64,000 bases of DNA from Metabacillus rhizolycopersici (GCF_020075705.1 NZ_JAIQUM010000004.1:1-64000), one strand, 5' to 3'; shown: positions 37,515-47,027, counted from the stretch's first letter. The notes: a model not told the origin generated them from the letters alone. Made by a program: numbers and translations.

Positions 37515-37750
37515 TTGATTGCTCCTTTCAAGACGTACAACTGTAATAAATGGGCCGTTATTTCGGAATGATTGACTATGTATAGCGCGAACGAACACAT
37601 TCTTTCCGATTCCAGTTGCCCAGTGTATTAAAATAGGAAAATCAGATAAAGATCGTTTAAGCAATTTGTATGCTCTCTGTTTAGGATAGATGCTTTTTTA
37701 TGATATCTTTAAAGGTGTATAATGGTTGATAACCGAAAGTAATCATATTA
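37515..37750 (-). pseudogene. yplP: Remnant of a sigma-54-dependent activator (yplP)
   Basis: Directly upstream of yplQ, on the same strand, the translation reads TFKDIIKKHLS-stop-TESIQIA, then after a frameshift KRSLSDFPILIHWATGIGKN and VFVRAIHSQSFRNNGPFITV. This is the start of the AAA+ domain of bacterial enhancer-binding proteins (consensus F-DIIG...ES-IAKRAA-SDFPVLI-GETGTGKE-FARAIH-S-R--GPF). The Walker A has decayed to WATGIGKN. The rest of AAA+, GAFTGA and the DNA-binding domain are absent. B. subtilis has intact yplP next to yplQ. Confidence 0.8.
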
Positions 37751-37952
37751 CAGTACCTATTATGATTGTGTTTTTGTGTAACATAAAGCATATCATCCTC
37801 GAGAGATATCTATGTTTAATTATAACACTCAATTAGAACTAAATACTCCCAATTTAGCTTGTTTATAAACTAAATTAAGAATAATCATCTATTACTTTTT
37901 CCATTTGTTAGTGCAAATTCTTTTTAAAAATGTAAAATTATAAGGCATTTCC

Positions 37953-37980
37953 TTTAAATTTCGAATATTCATGATATAAT
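37953..37980 (+). promoter_or_regulatory. Probable ilvA promoter with a CodY-like motif
   Basis: -35 TTTAAA (37953-37958) and -10 TATAAT (37975-37980) with a 16-bp spacer. Between them aaatttcgaatattc matches the CodY box (AATTTTCWGAAAATT) at only 9 of 15 positions by eye. No T-box leader is visible. CodY control is known for ilvA in B. subtilis, but the site here is weak. Confidence 0.4.
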
Positions 37981-38015
37981 TTGTTAATTAACAAGCTCTT
38001 GAAAGGACCGTGAAG

Positions 38016-39284
38016 ATGGAACAAACTATCGATGATTTAGACAACGTATTCGTAGAAGATATTTTAAAGGCACATCACTTATTGAAGGATGTTGTGACGC
38101 ATACACCACTACAAAAAAACGAACAACTTTCTGAAAAATACCAATGTAACGTATACTTAAAACGAGAAGATTTACAGGTTGTGCGATCGTTTAAAATTCG
38201 TGGGGCGTATAACAAAATTAAGCAACTGAGTGAAGAAGAAACTGCTAAAGGCATTGTTTGTGCAAGTGCCGGTAACCATGCTCAAGGTGTAGCCTATTCC
38301 TGTAAACAATTAAAAATTTACGGGAAAATTTTTATGCCAACTACAACACCACGCCAAAAGGTATCATCAGTTGAAAGATTCGGCAAAGAGTATGTCGAAA
38401 TTGTTTTAATTGGAGATACATTTGACGATGCCAAAGATAAGGCTCTTGAATGTTGTGAAGAAGAAGGTCAAACATTTATTAATCCATTTGATGATGTGGA
38501 CGTAATTGCTGGACAAGGAACAGTTGCAGTTGAAATATTAAATGATGCAGAAGTGGAATTTGACTATGTATTCGCGGCTGTAGGAGGCGGGGGCCTTATG
38601 TCTGGCGTAGGTTCTTATTTTAAGAGTATTTCTCCATCTACAAAAATGATTGCAGTAGAGCCAGAAGGTGCACCATCTCTATTTAATTCGCGTTTAGCAA
38701 ATAAAGTTGTTTCTCTTGAGACAGTAGATAAATTTGTTGATGGCGCAGCAGTTAAAAAGATGGGAGCTCATAATTTCTCTATTTGTAAAGATGTTGTTGA
38801 TGAAGTTCTGCTTGTACCTGAAGGTAAGGTTTGTACAACTATATTGGAACTTTATAATGAAAATGCGATTGTTGTTGAACCTGCAGGAGCATTGTCGGTC
38901 GCCGCACTTGATTTTATCAAGGATGAGTTAAAAGGGAAAAATGTGGTTTGTGTTATCAGTGGCGGCAATAATGATATTAGCAGAATGCAGGAAATGAAAG
39001 AGCGTTCAATGATCTATGAAGGCCTTCAGCATTATTTTATTGTCAACTTTCCTCAACGAGCAGGTGCATTAAGAGAATTCTTAGATGAAGTGCTCGGAAT
39101 AAATGATGACATTAACCGTTTTGAGTATACTAAAAAAAATAATAAAGACAATGGCCCTGCCCTTGTTGGAATTGAATTAAAACATAAAGAGGATTACGAA
39201 CCATTAGTACAAAGAATGAAGAAAAAAGGATTCCTTTATACGGAAGTAAACAAGGATAGCAAGCTATTTCATTTACTTATTTAG
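38016..39284 (+). CDS. ilvA: Threonine dehydratase (biosynthetic)
   Basis: PLP enzyme making 2-oxobutanoate for isoleucine. 422 residues, as in B. subtilis IlvA. The PLP Lys is in VRSFKIRGAYNK, with the glycine-rich phosphate loop VGGGGLMSG and the C-terminal single ACT-like domain (FPQRAGALREFLDEV). ATG 38016, ten bases after aaagga; GTG 38010 is too close to it. Confidence 0.95.
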   Translation: MEQTIDDLDNVFVEDILKAHHLLKDVVTHTPLQKNEQLSEKYQCNVYLKREDLQVVRSFKIRGAYNKIKQLSEEETAKGIVCASAGNHAQGVAYSCKQLKIYGKIFMPTTTPRQKVSSVERFGKEYVEIVLIGDTFDDAKDKALECCEEEGQTFINPFDDVDVIAGQGTVAVEILNDAEVEFDYVFAAVGGGGLMSGVGSYFKSISPSTKMIAVEPEGAPSLFNSRLANKVVSLETVDKFVDGAAVKKMGAHNFSICKDVVDEVLLVPEGKVCTTILELYNENAIVVEPAGALSVAALDFIKDELKGKNVVCVISGGNNDISRMQEMKERSMIYEGLQHYFIVNFPQRAGALREFLDEVLGINDDINRFEYTKKNNKDNGPALVGIELKHKEDYEPLVQRMKKKGFLYTEVNKDSKLFHLLI

Positions 39285-39478
39285 AGCAATAGCAGTAGTA
39301 CCTTAGTAAACGAAATAGAGGTGTTTGGATTCATAGGACCAAAGAGTAGATGCACGTTTTTCGATGCTCTCAATTGTGTATTTTCTAAAAAGTAAAATTT
39401 TTAACGACATAATGTGACAGACATCAGTTGGAAAAAGGGTTATAATATAGAAAACGGGTAAAAAAGAGGATTGATAAC

Positions 39479-39730
39479 TTGTTATTCAAAAGCCTGGAGT
39501 TCAAGTTAATGAGTGGACAGAAGGTAAAGATTACTGATATTCCAGTATTGGAGGAAGATAACAAATACTGTTTCATGCTTAACATCCGTTTGCAAATATT
39601 ATTAACATCTATTTACGCCCAAAAACGACCTAAAAATATTTACTCATTTAAAGATTATTTAAAAAGAGTGATAAAATGGCCAGATTATGAGGCGATCTTT
39701 GGAATCAACATCTTAAAAAGTAATGCATGA
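39479..39730 (+). CDS. ypmP: YpmP-like protein (DUF2535)
   Basis: 83 residues starting at TTG 39479 after aagagg. LFKSLEFKLMSGQKVKITDIPVL at the start and KRVIKWPDYEAIFG near the end fit the DUF2535 (YpmP) family, and it lies just after ilvA as in B. subtilis. Function unknown. Confidence 0.82.
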   Translation: MLFKSLEFKLMSGQKVKITDIPVLEEDNKYCFMLNIRLQILLTSIYAQKRPKNIYSFKDYLKRVIKWPDYEAIFGINILKSNA

Positions 39731-39739
39731 TTTTCTAGT

Positions 39740-39768
39740 GAACCAGAGTTATTCTGGTTCTTTTTTGT
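39740..39768 (+). terminator. Terminator of ypmP
   Basis: gaaccaga / tctggttc plus TTTTTTG. Confidence 0.88.
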
Positions 39769-39770
39769 TG

Positions 39771-40000
39771 TTTCGGAATTTATAAAAATTCTTGTACTGT
39801 GGATAAGCGCACGACATCCAGCGTAAGCGTCCCAGCGACTAGTGAACTTCACCCTCCTCCTTACGATAAGTTAACATTCACATTCGCTCTTCGTGTTTTC
39901 TTTATCTCATATACGAAAAGCGCTGGGATAGGAGCCGCAGCTAGATTCGGAGTGCTCCAGTTCATACATCGCTGAACGGTTGCTTGCGCTTTTGTTCTTT
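39771..40000 (+). repeat. Dispersed repeat copy F (variant middle)
   Basis: The left module tataaaaattcttgtactg with a perfect DnaA-box 9-mer (39798-39806) is followed by an atypical 180-nt centre and the normal end tgcttgcgcttttgttctt. The remainder to 40078 holds another fragment (ctagcgcaaggcgtcagcgg, aggtcataagcc). Confidence 0.75.
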
Positions 40001-40231
40001 TATCAGAATTTAGAAGTTTTACCTTGGGAAATTGTCTAGCGCAAGGCGTCAGCGGCTTCAGGTCATAAGCCAATCTGATCAAAAGGTAAATAGAAAATGT
40101 TTAAGCTGTGGTTGAGAAAACAAATGGGTAATAAAAGTATTTCATAAAATTTTCATTTGATTCCTTTAATTGTACTAGTTAATTTGATAAACTTTTATTG
40201 TAAAAGAATAGTGGAGGGTGAAGATTAATTG

Positions 40232-40819
40232 ATGAAAAGTAAACATGGACTATTATTTTTATTAGTGGCTAGCCTGCTGTTATTTGTTTCAGCTTGCGGC
40301 AATTCATCTCCAATTAAAGATCCACTAAATTATGAGGTACAATCCTTTCAATATACAAATCAGGATGGAAAAAGTGTATCTTTAGAGGATTTACAAGGTG
40401 ATGTTTGGGTCGCTAATTTTATCTTCACTAGTTGTACAACCGTTTGTCCGCCAATGACGGCGCACATGAGTGAATTACAGGATAAAATAGCAGCAGAAGG
40501 ACTTGATGCTAAAATTATTTCGTTTAGTGTTGATCCGGAAATTGATACACCTGAAAAATTAAAGAAGTTTACTGAACCTTATTCACTCTCATTTGAAAAC
40601 TGGAGCTTTTTAACTGGATATTCACAAAAAGAAATAGAGAATTTTGCGATGAAAAGCTTTAAAACCTTTGTTAAAAAACCAGATAATGATGATCAAGTTA
40701 TTCATCAAACAAGATTTTATTTAGTTGATCAAAATGGAGTAGTCATGAAGGATTATAGTGGGGTTGAAAATCCTCCACTAGATCAAATGATAGCTGATAT
40801 TAAAGCGCTAGTAAATTAA
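40232..40819 (+). CDS. ypmQ: SCO1/SenC family lipoprotein (YpmQ)
   Basis: 195-residue membrane-anchored copper-binding thioredoxin-fold protein used in maturing the CuA site of cytochrome c oxidase. Lipobox LFVSAC (lipidated Cys near residue 20), CxxxC copper motif TSCTTVCPPM and the distal His in VIHQTRFYLVD are present. ATG 40232 is chosen; TTG 40229 is just upstream; RBS ggagggtga. It implies an aa3/caa3-type oxidase. Confidence 0.92.
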   Translation: MKSKHGLLFLLVASLLLFVSACGNSSPIKDPLNYEVQSFQYTNQDGKSVSLEDLQGDVWVANFIFTSCTTVCPPMTAHMSELQDKIAAEGLDAKIISFSVDPEIDTPEKLKKFTEPYSLSFENWSFLTGYSQKEIENFAMKSFKTFVKKPDNDDQVIHQTRFYLVDQNGVVMKDYSGVENPPLDQMIADIKALVN

Positions 40820-40920
40820 TTATTAAAATAATAAGGTTTTTTATTCTAAATCCTTTTTCTAAGCTCTTATCATATTAAGATGGTATAATTTGTCCCTAAA
40901 CTAAATAATAGGATGGTTAT

Positions 40921-41721
40921 ATGTTTTGTAAAAGTTTTTTAATTTGCAGTTTATTTTTCTTGTTGACAGGATGTTCGTCCGAACAAAGCGCTAAACATGC
41001 TTCAAAAACAGTTTCTTTGATGGGAAAAGCTGAGCCATCTGAAGCGTTTGTTCCCGCGACTATTAATTTAGTAGGGATTGGGGATTCATTAACTCGAGGG
41101 CTAGGTGATGAATCAGATCATGGCGGATATTTCGGTATGGTGAAGGAAATGTTGGAACAACAAGATGAAATCAAGGAAGTATTGATAGACAATTATGGTG
41201 TAATTGGATATAAAACAAGTAATCTTCAAAATAAACTTAGTGAAGAAGACGTCATGGCGAGTATAAAAGAGGCAGACATAATTCTCATGACGATTGGTGG
41301 TAATGATTTAATGGGGGTTGTTCGCAATCATTTATTTTCGCTTGATTTTGAGCCGTTTCGTAAAGAACAAAAACATTTTGAAAATAGAATGAGAGATATT
41401 TTCACTGAAATTCGTGAGCTTAATTCCTCAGCATATATTGTATATGTTGGTCTTTATAATCCATTTACATATATGTTATCTGAATTACCTGAACTTGATA
41501 CAATTATTGATGAGTGGAATAGAGCTTCACAACAAATCGTCTCAAAAGACGGAAATGCTGTTTTTGTAAAAGTCGATCACCTTTTCTCTTCTGTTGATGA
41601 CGATACCCTTCTATATAAAGATAAGTTTCATCCCAATGAGAACGGATATTCTATTATTGCAGACCAAGTTTTTGAGGCAATAATAGAATCTCCACTTGAT
41701 CGCTTCGCAAACCAACAGTGA
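40921..41721 (+). CDS. ypmR: GDSL/SGNH-family lipoprotein esterase (YpmR)
   Basis: 266 residues. Lipobox LLTGCSS, block I GIGDSLTRG (catalytic Ser), block III IGGNDLMG and block V DKFHPNENGY (catalytic Asp, His) are complete. Extracytoplasmic lipase/esterase of unknown substrate. Followed closely by ypmS. Confidence 0.93.
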   Translation: MFCKSFLICSLFFLLTGCSSEQSAKHASKTVSLMGKAEPSEAFVPATINLVGIGDSLTRGLGDESDHGGYFGMVKEMLEQQDEIKEVLIDNYGVIGYKTSNLQNKLSEEDVMASIKEADIILMTIGGNDLMGVVRNHLFSLDFEPFRKEQKHFENRMRDIFTEIRELNSSAYIVYVGLYNPFTYMLSELPELDTIIDEWNRASQQIVSKDGNAVFVKVDHLFSSVDDDTLLYKDKFHPNENGYSIIADQVFEAIIESPLDRFANQQ

Positions 41722-41739
41722 GAAATGAGTGGGTGTCAG

Positions 41740-42321
41740 ATGAATAAATGGAAAGTTTCATTTTTGGTATTAGCAATAATAAACCTATTGTTTATCGTTT
41801 CAGTGGTAACTTTTTTGCTACTACCAAGTGAAAAGACATTGAAAGATATAAGAACTGAACTGAATGGTGAGGAAGCAAAAGTACCTTTTCTTATTCGTTC
41901 ACAAAAGGATACGTTAAGTGATTTAATTAATCATTACTTGGAAGAAGAAACTGTCCAGGGAAATTTACAGTACCGTGTTGAATTGGAGGAATTTGTTTAC
42001 GTTTATGGAGCGATAAAAGCTTTTAATAAAGATATTGATATGACATTAATTCTTGAACCCAAAGTGGAATTAGACGGTAATATGCAATTGCTTGTAAAGG
42101 AATTATCAATAGGTCAATTAAAACTACCAGTTTCGTATGTCTTAAAGTATATGAAAACATATTATGAGCTTCCAAGTTATGTGAATATTGACCCTAGTAA
42201 AAAGGTAATTGATGTCCACCTTGATGAGCTTACATTTAAAAATGGTTTAAGTGCTAAAGCTGAAAGTTTTAATCTGAAAAATGATGATATTACATTTACA
42301 TTGTATGTACCATTACCTTAA
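41740..42321 (+). CDS. ypmS: YpmS-like membrane-anchored protein (DUF2140)
   Basis: 193 residues. One N-terminal membrane anchor (VSFLVLAIINLLFIVSVVTF) precedes a beta-rich extracytoplasmic domain. ATG 41740 gives MNKWKVSF as in YpmS; an ATG at 41725 is less well placed. Only 18 nt after ypmR, so one operon. Function unknown. Confidence 0.87.
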   Translation: MNKWKVSFLVLAIINLLFIVSVVTFLLLPSEKTLKDIRTELNGEEAKVPFLIRSQKDTLSDLINHYLEEETVQGNLQYRVELEEFVYVYGAIKAFNKDIDMTLILEPKVELDGNMQLLVKELSIGQLKLPVSYVLKYMKTYYELPSYVNIDPSKKVIDVHLDELTFKNGLSAKAESFNLKNDDITFTLYVPLP

Positions 42322-42630
42322 AATTATATAAATGTTTAATCGTAGATGGTGAGAATAATGACCGTAATAATTTGTAGTACGGACAGAAAATGGGATGGCA
42401 AATCGTATATATTTGAAAAGTTAGAAATTAACGCTCTGGATTCCTCGTTATGGTAGGTTGTGGACGAATAGTTGACCATAAATCAGGGGTAGTTGGTGCC
42501 AGGATTGAACAAGGAAAAAGATAAAGGTAGCGTCTCGATCAAGCGATAATCATATGTGCTGGTTGATTTTCTGAATACTAAATATAAAGAAAAAAGGCAG
42601 ATATAACTTTGAGGGGGTGGGGGATGTAAT
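42322..42630 (+). other. Gap between ypmS and ypmT
   Basis: Contains a 32-codon frame at 42358-42456 (MTVIICSTDRKWDGKSYIFE) and, in another frame, VGCGRIVDHKSGVVGARIEQ. Neither has a ribosome binding site. These may be traces of a degraded gene. No terminator is obvious. Confidence 0.25.
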
Positions 42631-42837
42631 ATGAAAAACAAATTGGTTATTTTTGGAGTAGTTGCAATATTCCTTGCGCTGATTTTTGGTGGAATTGCAT
42701 ATCAACAATTTGCAGCGGAAAAAATGGATGAGGTATATAAGAACATCGGTTACTGTACTTTGTTTTTAAGTATAGCAGTATATATATGGCACGTTAAAGA
42801 CGAAAAGAAAAAGAACAGTTTGAAAAGAGAGAGGTAA
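42631..42837 (+). CDS. ypmT: YpmT-like small membrane protein
   Basis: 68 residues with two hydrophobic segments (LVIFGVVAIFLALIFGGIAY and the span near NIGYCTLFLSIAVYIW) and a basic tail. Size and position after ypmS match B. subtilis YpmT. Confidence 0.75.
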   Translation: MKNKLVIFGVVAIFLALIFGGIAYQQFAAEKMDEVYKNIGYCTLFLSIAVYIWHVKDEKKKNSLKRER

Positions 42838-42851
42838 CTCTCTCTTTTTGT
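42822..42851. terminator. Terminator of ypmT
   Basis: aaaagagaga / tctctcttttt stem overlapping the ypmT stop codon. Confidence 0.82.
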
Positions 42852-42867
42852 ATGAAGTTTTTAAATT

Positions 42868-43065
42868 TTATTCAGCAGTTTCTTCCGTTTCAGTGCTTTC
42901 TTCTGTCTCAGTTTCTTCCGTCTCAGCTTCTTCTGTTTCAGTGCTTTCTTCCGTCTCTTCTGTATTCGTATCCTCTTGTTCAGTATCATCTGGGTTGTTA
43001 CATGCTGTCATTAAAAATACAGCAAGCAATGAAGCTCCTACTTTTAATAATAGAGTTTTGTTCAT
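42868..43065 (-). CDS. Small acidic repeat lipoprotein (65 aa)
   Basis: Minus-strand ATG 43065 with gggagg upstream. Signal peptide with lipobox FLMTAC (Cys about residue 22), then a tail of about 43 residues built almost only from Glu and Thr (TEE, TETEE, TEES units). The DNA is a matching short tandem repeat (tctgtttcag / cttccgtctc units), which should vary in copy number. Extracytoplasmic; function unknown, possibly cation binding or a spacer. Confidence 0.75.
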   Translation of the reverse strand: MNKTLLLKVGASLLAVFLMTACNNPDDTEQEDTNTEETEESTETEEAETEETETEESTETEETAE

Positions 43066-43605
43066 TGTTTTTTCCTCCCATGTAACGATTGAATGATTAA
43101 TTATGAACCAGCTGGCTCATCCTAATAATAATAGAAAATTCGGACTTGTATGCACTATTTACAATAAATGTACATTTTTTTAAAAATATTTAGAGTTATG
43201 AAAAATGCGGTAATAATATTTACAAAAAATTATTATGAAAATAGGGAAATGGAAGGTATTAAAATCCATTTGTAATTCATGTGTCCTATAAAGAGAGAAT
43301 GCCGTCAGTGGAACTTCTTCATCACGCAGTAACGGCTAGCAAGACTAATCTATATCTTGACGTGCAGTTATCCCAACTTCTATTCTTTGTTTCTCCCTGG
43401 AGCATATGAAGGGGAGAAAAATTCAAAGAGTAAGTTTCCTTTCTATTCAAAATTTAAACCATCCTAAAATCATTTTTATCTTACCAATTTTGAAAAAACA
43501 AATTTAAAAGAGTTTGTAACTTAAATAATTTGAGTTCAAATGAAATGTTTGATACGATTACCGTTGGAATGATAATTTTTTACAATTGAACTCGGAGGGT
43601 GAATG
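43066..43605 (+). other. Gene-free region before the alpha/beta hydrolase
   Basis: Mostly AT-rich. It has an inverted repeat atttga-gt-tcaaat at about 43530-43543, possibly an operator, and a tract at 43299-43400 (gccgtcagtggaacttc ... gcagttatccc) resembling fragments of the two small repeat families. A 25-codon frame near 43197 lacks an RBS. Confidence 0.3.
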
Positions 43606-44415
43606 ATGGAGCGATTTACTCATAATGTGGGAGAGAATATGATATCGTATATGGATCAAGGTGTCGGCCATTGTGTAGTATTAATTCATGGCTTTTGTGG
43701 TAATCATAATTATTGGAAATACATCGTTCCACATTTAGTGAAAAAAAATAGAGTTCTTACGATCGATTTAAGAGGGCATGGAGATTCAAGTACCCCTAAA
43801 AATGATTATGAAATAACAGATATGGCAGAAGACATTGCTATGGTTTTAAACTCGCTACAAATTGAGCGTGCAACATTAATCGGTCATTCTTTAGGTGGTT
43901 ATGTTAGTCTTGCTTTTGCGGAAAACTATCCTGAAAAACTTTCTGGTTTATCATTAGTGCATTCAACGGCCTACCCTGATTCAGAAGAAGGGAAAGTTGG
44001 TCGCGATAAGGGAATTAAAAGGATAAATGAGGAAGGAATTTTTCCTTTTGTAAATGAGTTAATACCTAAGCTTTTTTCAGAAAAGAATGCTAAAGAATTA
44101 ACGAACCAAGTCGATTTTGTGAAAGGAATTGGTTATAAAACGTCGGATTTCGGTGCGATTGGCGCACTTGAAGCAATGAAAAATAGACCAGATCGAAATG
44201 ATATTTTGAAAAACCTCAATATCCCAGTGCTTTTAGTTGCAGGAAGGGAGGATCAACTAATTCCATTAGACCGTGCCTTCTCTGTAGAAAAGTCCAATAT
44301 AACCCATAGTGTGATAGAAGATTGTGGGCATATGTCAATGCTAGAACAACCAGATAAATTAACTGAGGTATTAATAACATTCTTGGAGAATATTGTAGAT
44401 AGTAAAAGGGAATAA
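43606..44415 (+). CDS. Alpha/beta-fold hydrolase
   Basis: 269 residues. Oxyanion motif LIHGFCGN, nucleophile elbow GHSLGGY (Ser), Asp in AGREDQLIP and His in DCGHMSMLEQP form a full triad. Cytoplasmic, substrate not predictable. ATG 43606 is preferred over 43603 from spacing to ggagggtg. Not part of the B. subtilis order I recall. Confidence 0.9.
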   Translation: MERFTHNVGENMISYMDQGVGHCVVLIHGFCGNHNYWKYIVPHLVKKNRVLTIDLRGHGDSSTPKNDYEITDMAEDIAMVLNSLQIERATLIGHSLGGYVSLAFAENYPEKLSGLSLVHSTAYPDSEEGKVGRDKGIKRINEEGIFPFVNELIPKLFSEKNAKELTNQVDFVKGIGYKTSDFGAIGALEAMKNRPDRNDILKNLNIPVLLVAGREDQLIPLDRAFSVEKSNITHSVIEDCGHMSMLEQPDKLTEVLITFLENIVDSKRE

Positions 44416-44418
44416 TCA

Positions 44419-44475
44419 TATAGGCCCCTCTGCAATGAGTTTGTTTCGATTTTGGATACTTGAGGGGCCATTTGT
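44419..44475. terminator. Bidirectional terminator
   Basis: ggcccctc / gaggggcc arms with a long loop between convergent genes. Confidence 0.65.
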
Positions 44476-44482
44476 TGATTCA

Positions 44483-44725
44483 CTAACTAAGTTGTGCTCT
44501 TTTAATGAATGAAAGTTCGTCCTCGATTGAACCGCATATACCGCATTGTACCTTATAATAAGGTCCTTTATATGAAATGTGAAATGGGTCTAATGAAGAT
44601 TGTTCAAGTTCCTCAATAATGTCTCCTGTTTGAGGATCTAATTTAACTGACTTTACATGTTGTTCTATGATGTTAAAACGCGTGCGATTGGATTTGCAAT
44701 TCGGACATAAATAAGGCGTTGACAT
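44483..44725 (-). CDS. Small zinc-ribbon protein (80 aa)
   Basis: Two CxxC pairs, YLCPNCKSN and VQCGICGSIE, separated by about 55 residues, form a likely zinc ribbon around a beta-rich centre. ATG 44725 follows ggaggc. Family unknown to me. Shares a direction with ypoP upstream, but the gap of about 250 nt suggests separate transcription. Confidence 0.72.
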   Translation of the reverse strand: MSTPYLCPNCKSNRTRFNIIEQHVKSVKLDPQTGDIIEELEQSSLDPFHISYKGPYYKVQCGICGSIEDELSFIKRAQLS

Positions 44726-44977
44726 ATGACGTAAGCCTCCTATTATTCGTATCATATTACACAGGGTGAAAATTCCTTTGTTATATTGACGTTCACTTGT
44801 TCATTGTTAACGTGCTATAAAAACTCTTACCGTTAGAAGCAACGCTTTATATCCTATTTTGTGCGGTATTGTAGAAAATATGTACAAAAAAAGCAATCGT
44901 ACATTACTGCATAGAAGAAGTGCAATCTATGCGTTAGTAAGTTCAATCGCCTTTTTTAAAATCATTCTATCATTGCT

Positions 44978-45400
44978 TTATACACGTAGTAACTTATTAA
45001 ATAAATAGATGAAATATTCGATATCTTGTTCACTAAAGCTGTTGAATTTTTCCAAAAGGAAATCCGTTTTCTTCTTTTCAAATAATTCTAATGTTACTTT
45101 ACCTTGATCTGTAATATGGATATCCACAATCCTTCTGTCTTGTACAGATCGCACTCGCTGAATCCAGTGTTTTTCGATAAGAGAATCTGTAATTGCTGTT
45201 ATATGTGAAGCAGATACATTTAACATTTTCGATAAATCTGTGGATTTTTTCGATCCATGTTCATAAAGAATCTTAAGGACGAAAAACTCATTTCTTGATA
45301 GTTCATTATCATACACATTGTTCATTTCTAATCGTATTTTTTTATAAACATTGCGCATTAATGCTTCCATTTCATACATCTTTTCCTGACGACTTTTCAA
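44978..45400 (-). CDS. ypoP: MarR-family transcriptional regulator (YpoP)
   Basis: 140 residues with the winged-helix pattern: LKILYEHGSKKSTDLSKMLNVSASHITAITDSLIEK (recognition helix) and the wing VRSVQDRRIVDIHIT, given in parts. TTG 45400 is seven bases from ggagg. Size and position match B. subtilis YpoP. Targets unknown; the msrAB gene is divergent. Confidence 0.88.
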   Translation of the reverse strand: MKSRQEKMYEMEALMRNVYKKIRLEMNNVYDNELSRNEFFVLKILYEHGSKKSTDLSKMLNVSASHITAITDSLIEKHWIQRVRSVQDRRIVDIHITDQGKVTLELFEKKKTDFLLEKFNSFSEQDIEYFIYLFNKLLRV

Positions 45401-45753
45401 CCAAATTCCTCCGAACCTACTAGTTATTCTTATTTTAGACTAAGGAATGTTTGTCCATGTGTCAAGTGTACATCTATTAATTAGATCGCTATGTTCAGAA
45501 ATAATAAGTGAGACTTACCTTAAACTTTACATGCGGTGGATCCGCAATTATCTACTTTGTTGTTTTTAATCTTGCAGTAGAGTTTTTTTCTGCTATTAAG
45601 AATCGGGTAAAATAGAGTTTAACGACAAATGAAAGGCTGGTAGAAAATAGCATATATACCTTCTTGCAAAAGTTTAAATAATCAGTTTGCTTTCATTGTT
45701 TTATTCCTATGCTATATAATAAGGAGCATAATACATGTAGGGGGCGTTACATA
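45401..45753. other. Divergent region between ypoP and msrAB
   Basis: Contains a probable msrAB promoter with an extended -10 (TGC-TATATAAT, -10 at 45715-45720) and a weak -35 (TTCATT, 45692-45697). No clear operator seen. Confidence 0.35.
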
Positions 45754-46710
45754 ATGAATCAGAATAAATTAGAACTTGCTACTTTTGCAGGCGGATGTTT
45801 TTGGTGTATGGTGCAGCCTTTCGATGAACTCCCAGGGATTGAGCGTGTTATATCAGGGTATACTGGCGGTGAAAAGGAGAATCCAACCTATGAGGAAGTG
45901 TGTTCAAATATAACTGGACATCTTGAAGCAGTTCAAATTTCATTTCAGCCTGAAATCTTTCCATATGAAAGACTTTTAGAATTGTTCTGGCAGCAAATAG
46001 ACCCTACAGATGATGGTGGCCAATTTCATGATCGAGGCGAATCATATAAAACAGCGATTTTTTATCATTCAGAAGATCAGAAAAAGCTTGCAGAAAAATC
46101 AAAGCGACAACTGGAGGAAAGCGGAACGTTCTCAAAACCGATTGTGACAATGATTTTGGAGGCAAAACCATTCTATCCAGCTGAAGAATATCATCAGGAT
46201 TTTTATAAAAAGAGCACAACTAGATATAAGCAATACCGAGTTGGATCTGGTCGGGACCGATTTATTGAACAAAATTGGAAGGGGAATAATCGTGCCTCTT
46301 TAATAGAGACTTTAAGCCCTATACAATTTGAGGTTACACAAAATAACGGAACTGAGCCACCTTTCCGGAATGAATTTTGGAACCATGAAGAAGAGGGAAT
46401 TTATGTTGATATCGTTTCTGGAAAGCCACTTTTTAGTTCAAAGGATAAATATGATGCAGGATGTGGGTGGCCTAGTTTTACAAAACCGATACAGGAATTT
46501 GAAGTCATTGAAAAAATGGATACTACACATGGGATGATTAGAACAGAAGTAAGAAGTAAAACGGCTAATTCTCATCTTGGCCATGTTTTTGATGATGGCC
46601 CAGGACCAAGTGGACTTAGGTATTGTATCAATTCAGCCGCACTCAAGTTTATTCCAAAAAATGAACTTGAAAAAGAAGGGTATGCGAAATACACTCAATT
46701 ATTCGAATGA
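45754..46710 (+). CDS. msrAB: Fused peptide-methionine sulfoxide reductase MsrAB
   Basis: 318 residues repairing both oxidised methionine epimers. The MsrA domain has the catalytic GGCFWC at about residues 13-18 and extends to about 175. The MsrB domain from about 185 has CGWPSF, SHLGHVF and the catalytic Cys near 291 in [10 protein letters not shown]. subtilis encodes MsrA and MsrB as separate adjacent proteins, so this is a fusion of that pair. ATG 45754 follows gggggcg. Confidence 0.95.
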   Translation: MNQNKLELATFAGGCFWCMVQPFDELPGIERVISGYTGGEKENPTYEEVCSNITGHLEAVQISFQPEIFPYERLLELFWQQIDPTDDGGQFHDRGESYKTAIFYHSEDQKKLAEKSKRQLEESGTFSKPIVTMILEAKPFYPAEEYHQDFYKKSTTRYKQYRVGSGRDRFIEQNWKGNNRASLIETLSPIQFEVTQNNGTEPPFRNEFWNHEEEGIYVDIVSGKPLFSSKDKYDAGCGWPSFTKPIQEFEVIEKMDTTHGMIRTEVRSKTANSHLGHVFDDGPGPSGLRYCINSAALKFIPKNELEKEGYAKYTQLFE

Positions 46711-46889
46711 GCTTTATCCTGTATGATCGGGTGATTGCGTAGGTAGACCTATAGCCGTCAAAAACGTTGCCACTTATTTCTAGATAAAATAAGTTTTTGA
46801 TTTATGGGCGAATACACATACAATACAACCCACCCATGACATAAAGTAAAGAGAAAAATAATTTATGTTTAAATGAGGAGTGGGTTAAT

Positions 46890-47015
46890 ATGCATTGCTA
46901 CTATGATCATGGATATCCTTATGCACACGCTGGTTACGGTACTGGAAATAGTTTCGTTTTAATCGTTGTACTTTTCATCTTATTAATAATTGTTGGTTCA
47001 GCTTACGTACGATAA
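46890..47015 (+). CDS. YjcZ-family sporulation micropeptide (41 aa)
   Basis: ATG 46890 after gaggag. Tyr/Gly/His-rich start followed by [19 protein letters not shown], the hallmark of YjcZ/SscA-like peptides made during sporulation. Followed by its own terminator. Confidence 0.85.
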   Translation: MHCYYDHGYPYAHAGYGTGNSFVLIVVLFILLIIVGSAYVR

Positions 47016-47027
47016 ACAACGAAAAGT

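Noticed and set aside
37515..37664. N-terminal 50-residue extension of yplQ with a Walker-like motif
   Set aside because: The extension is the remnant of yplP; yplQ has its own RBS and ATG at 37514.
42852..43096. Two plus-strand frames rich in Ser/Val or Phe/Leu/Gln
   Set aside because: They are antisense shadows of the Glu/Thr repeat lipoprotein gene; their repetitiveness comes from the same tandem DNA.
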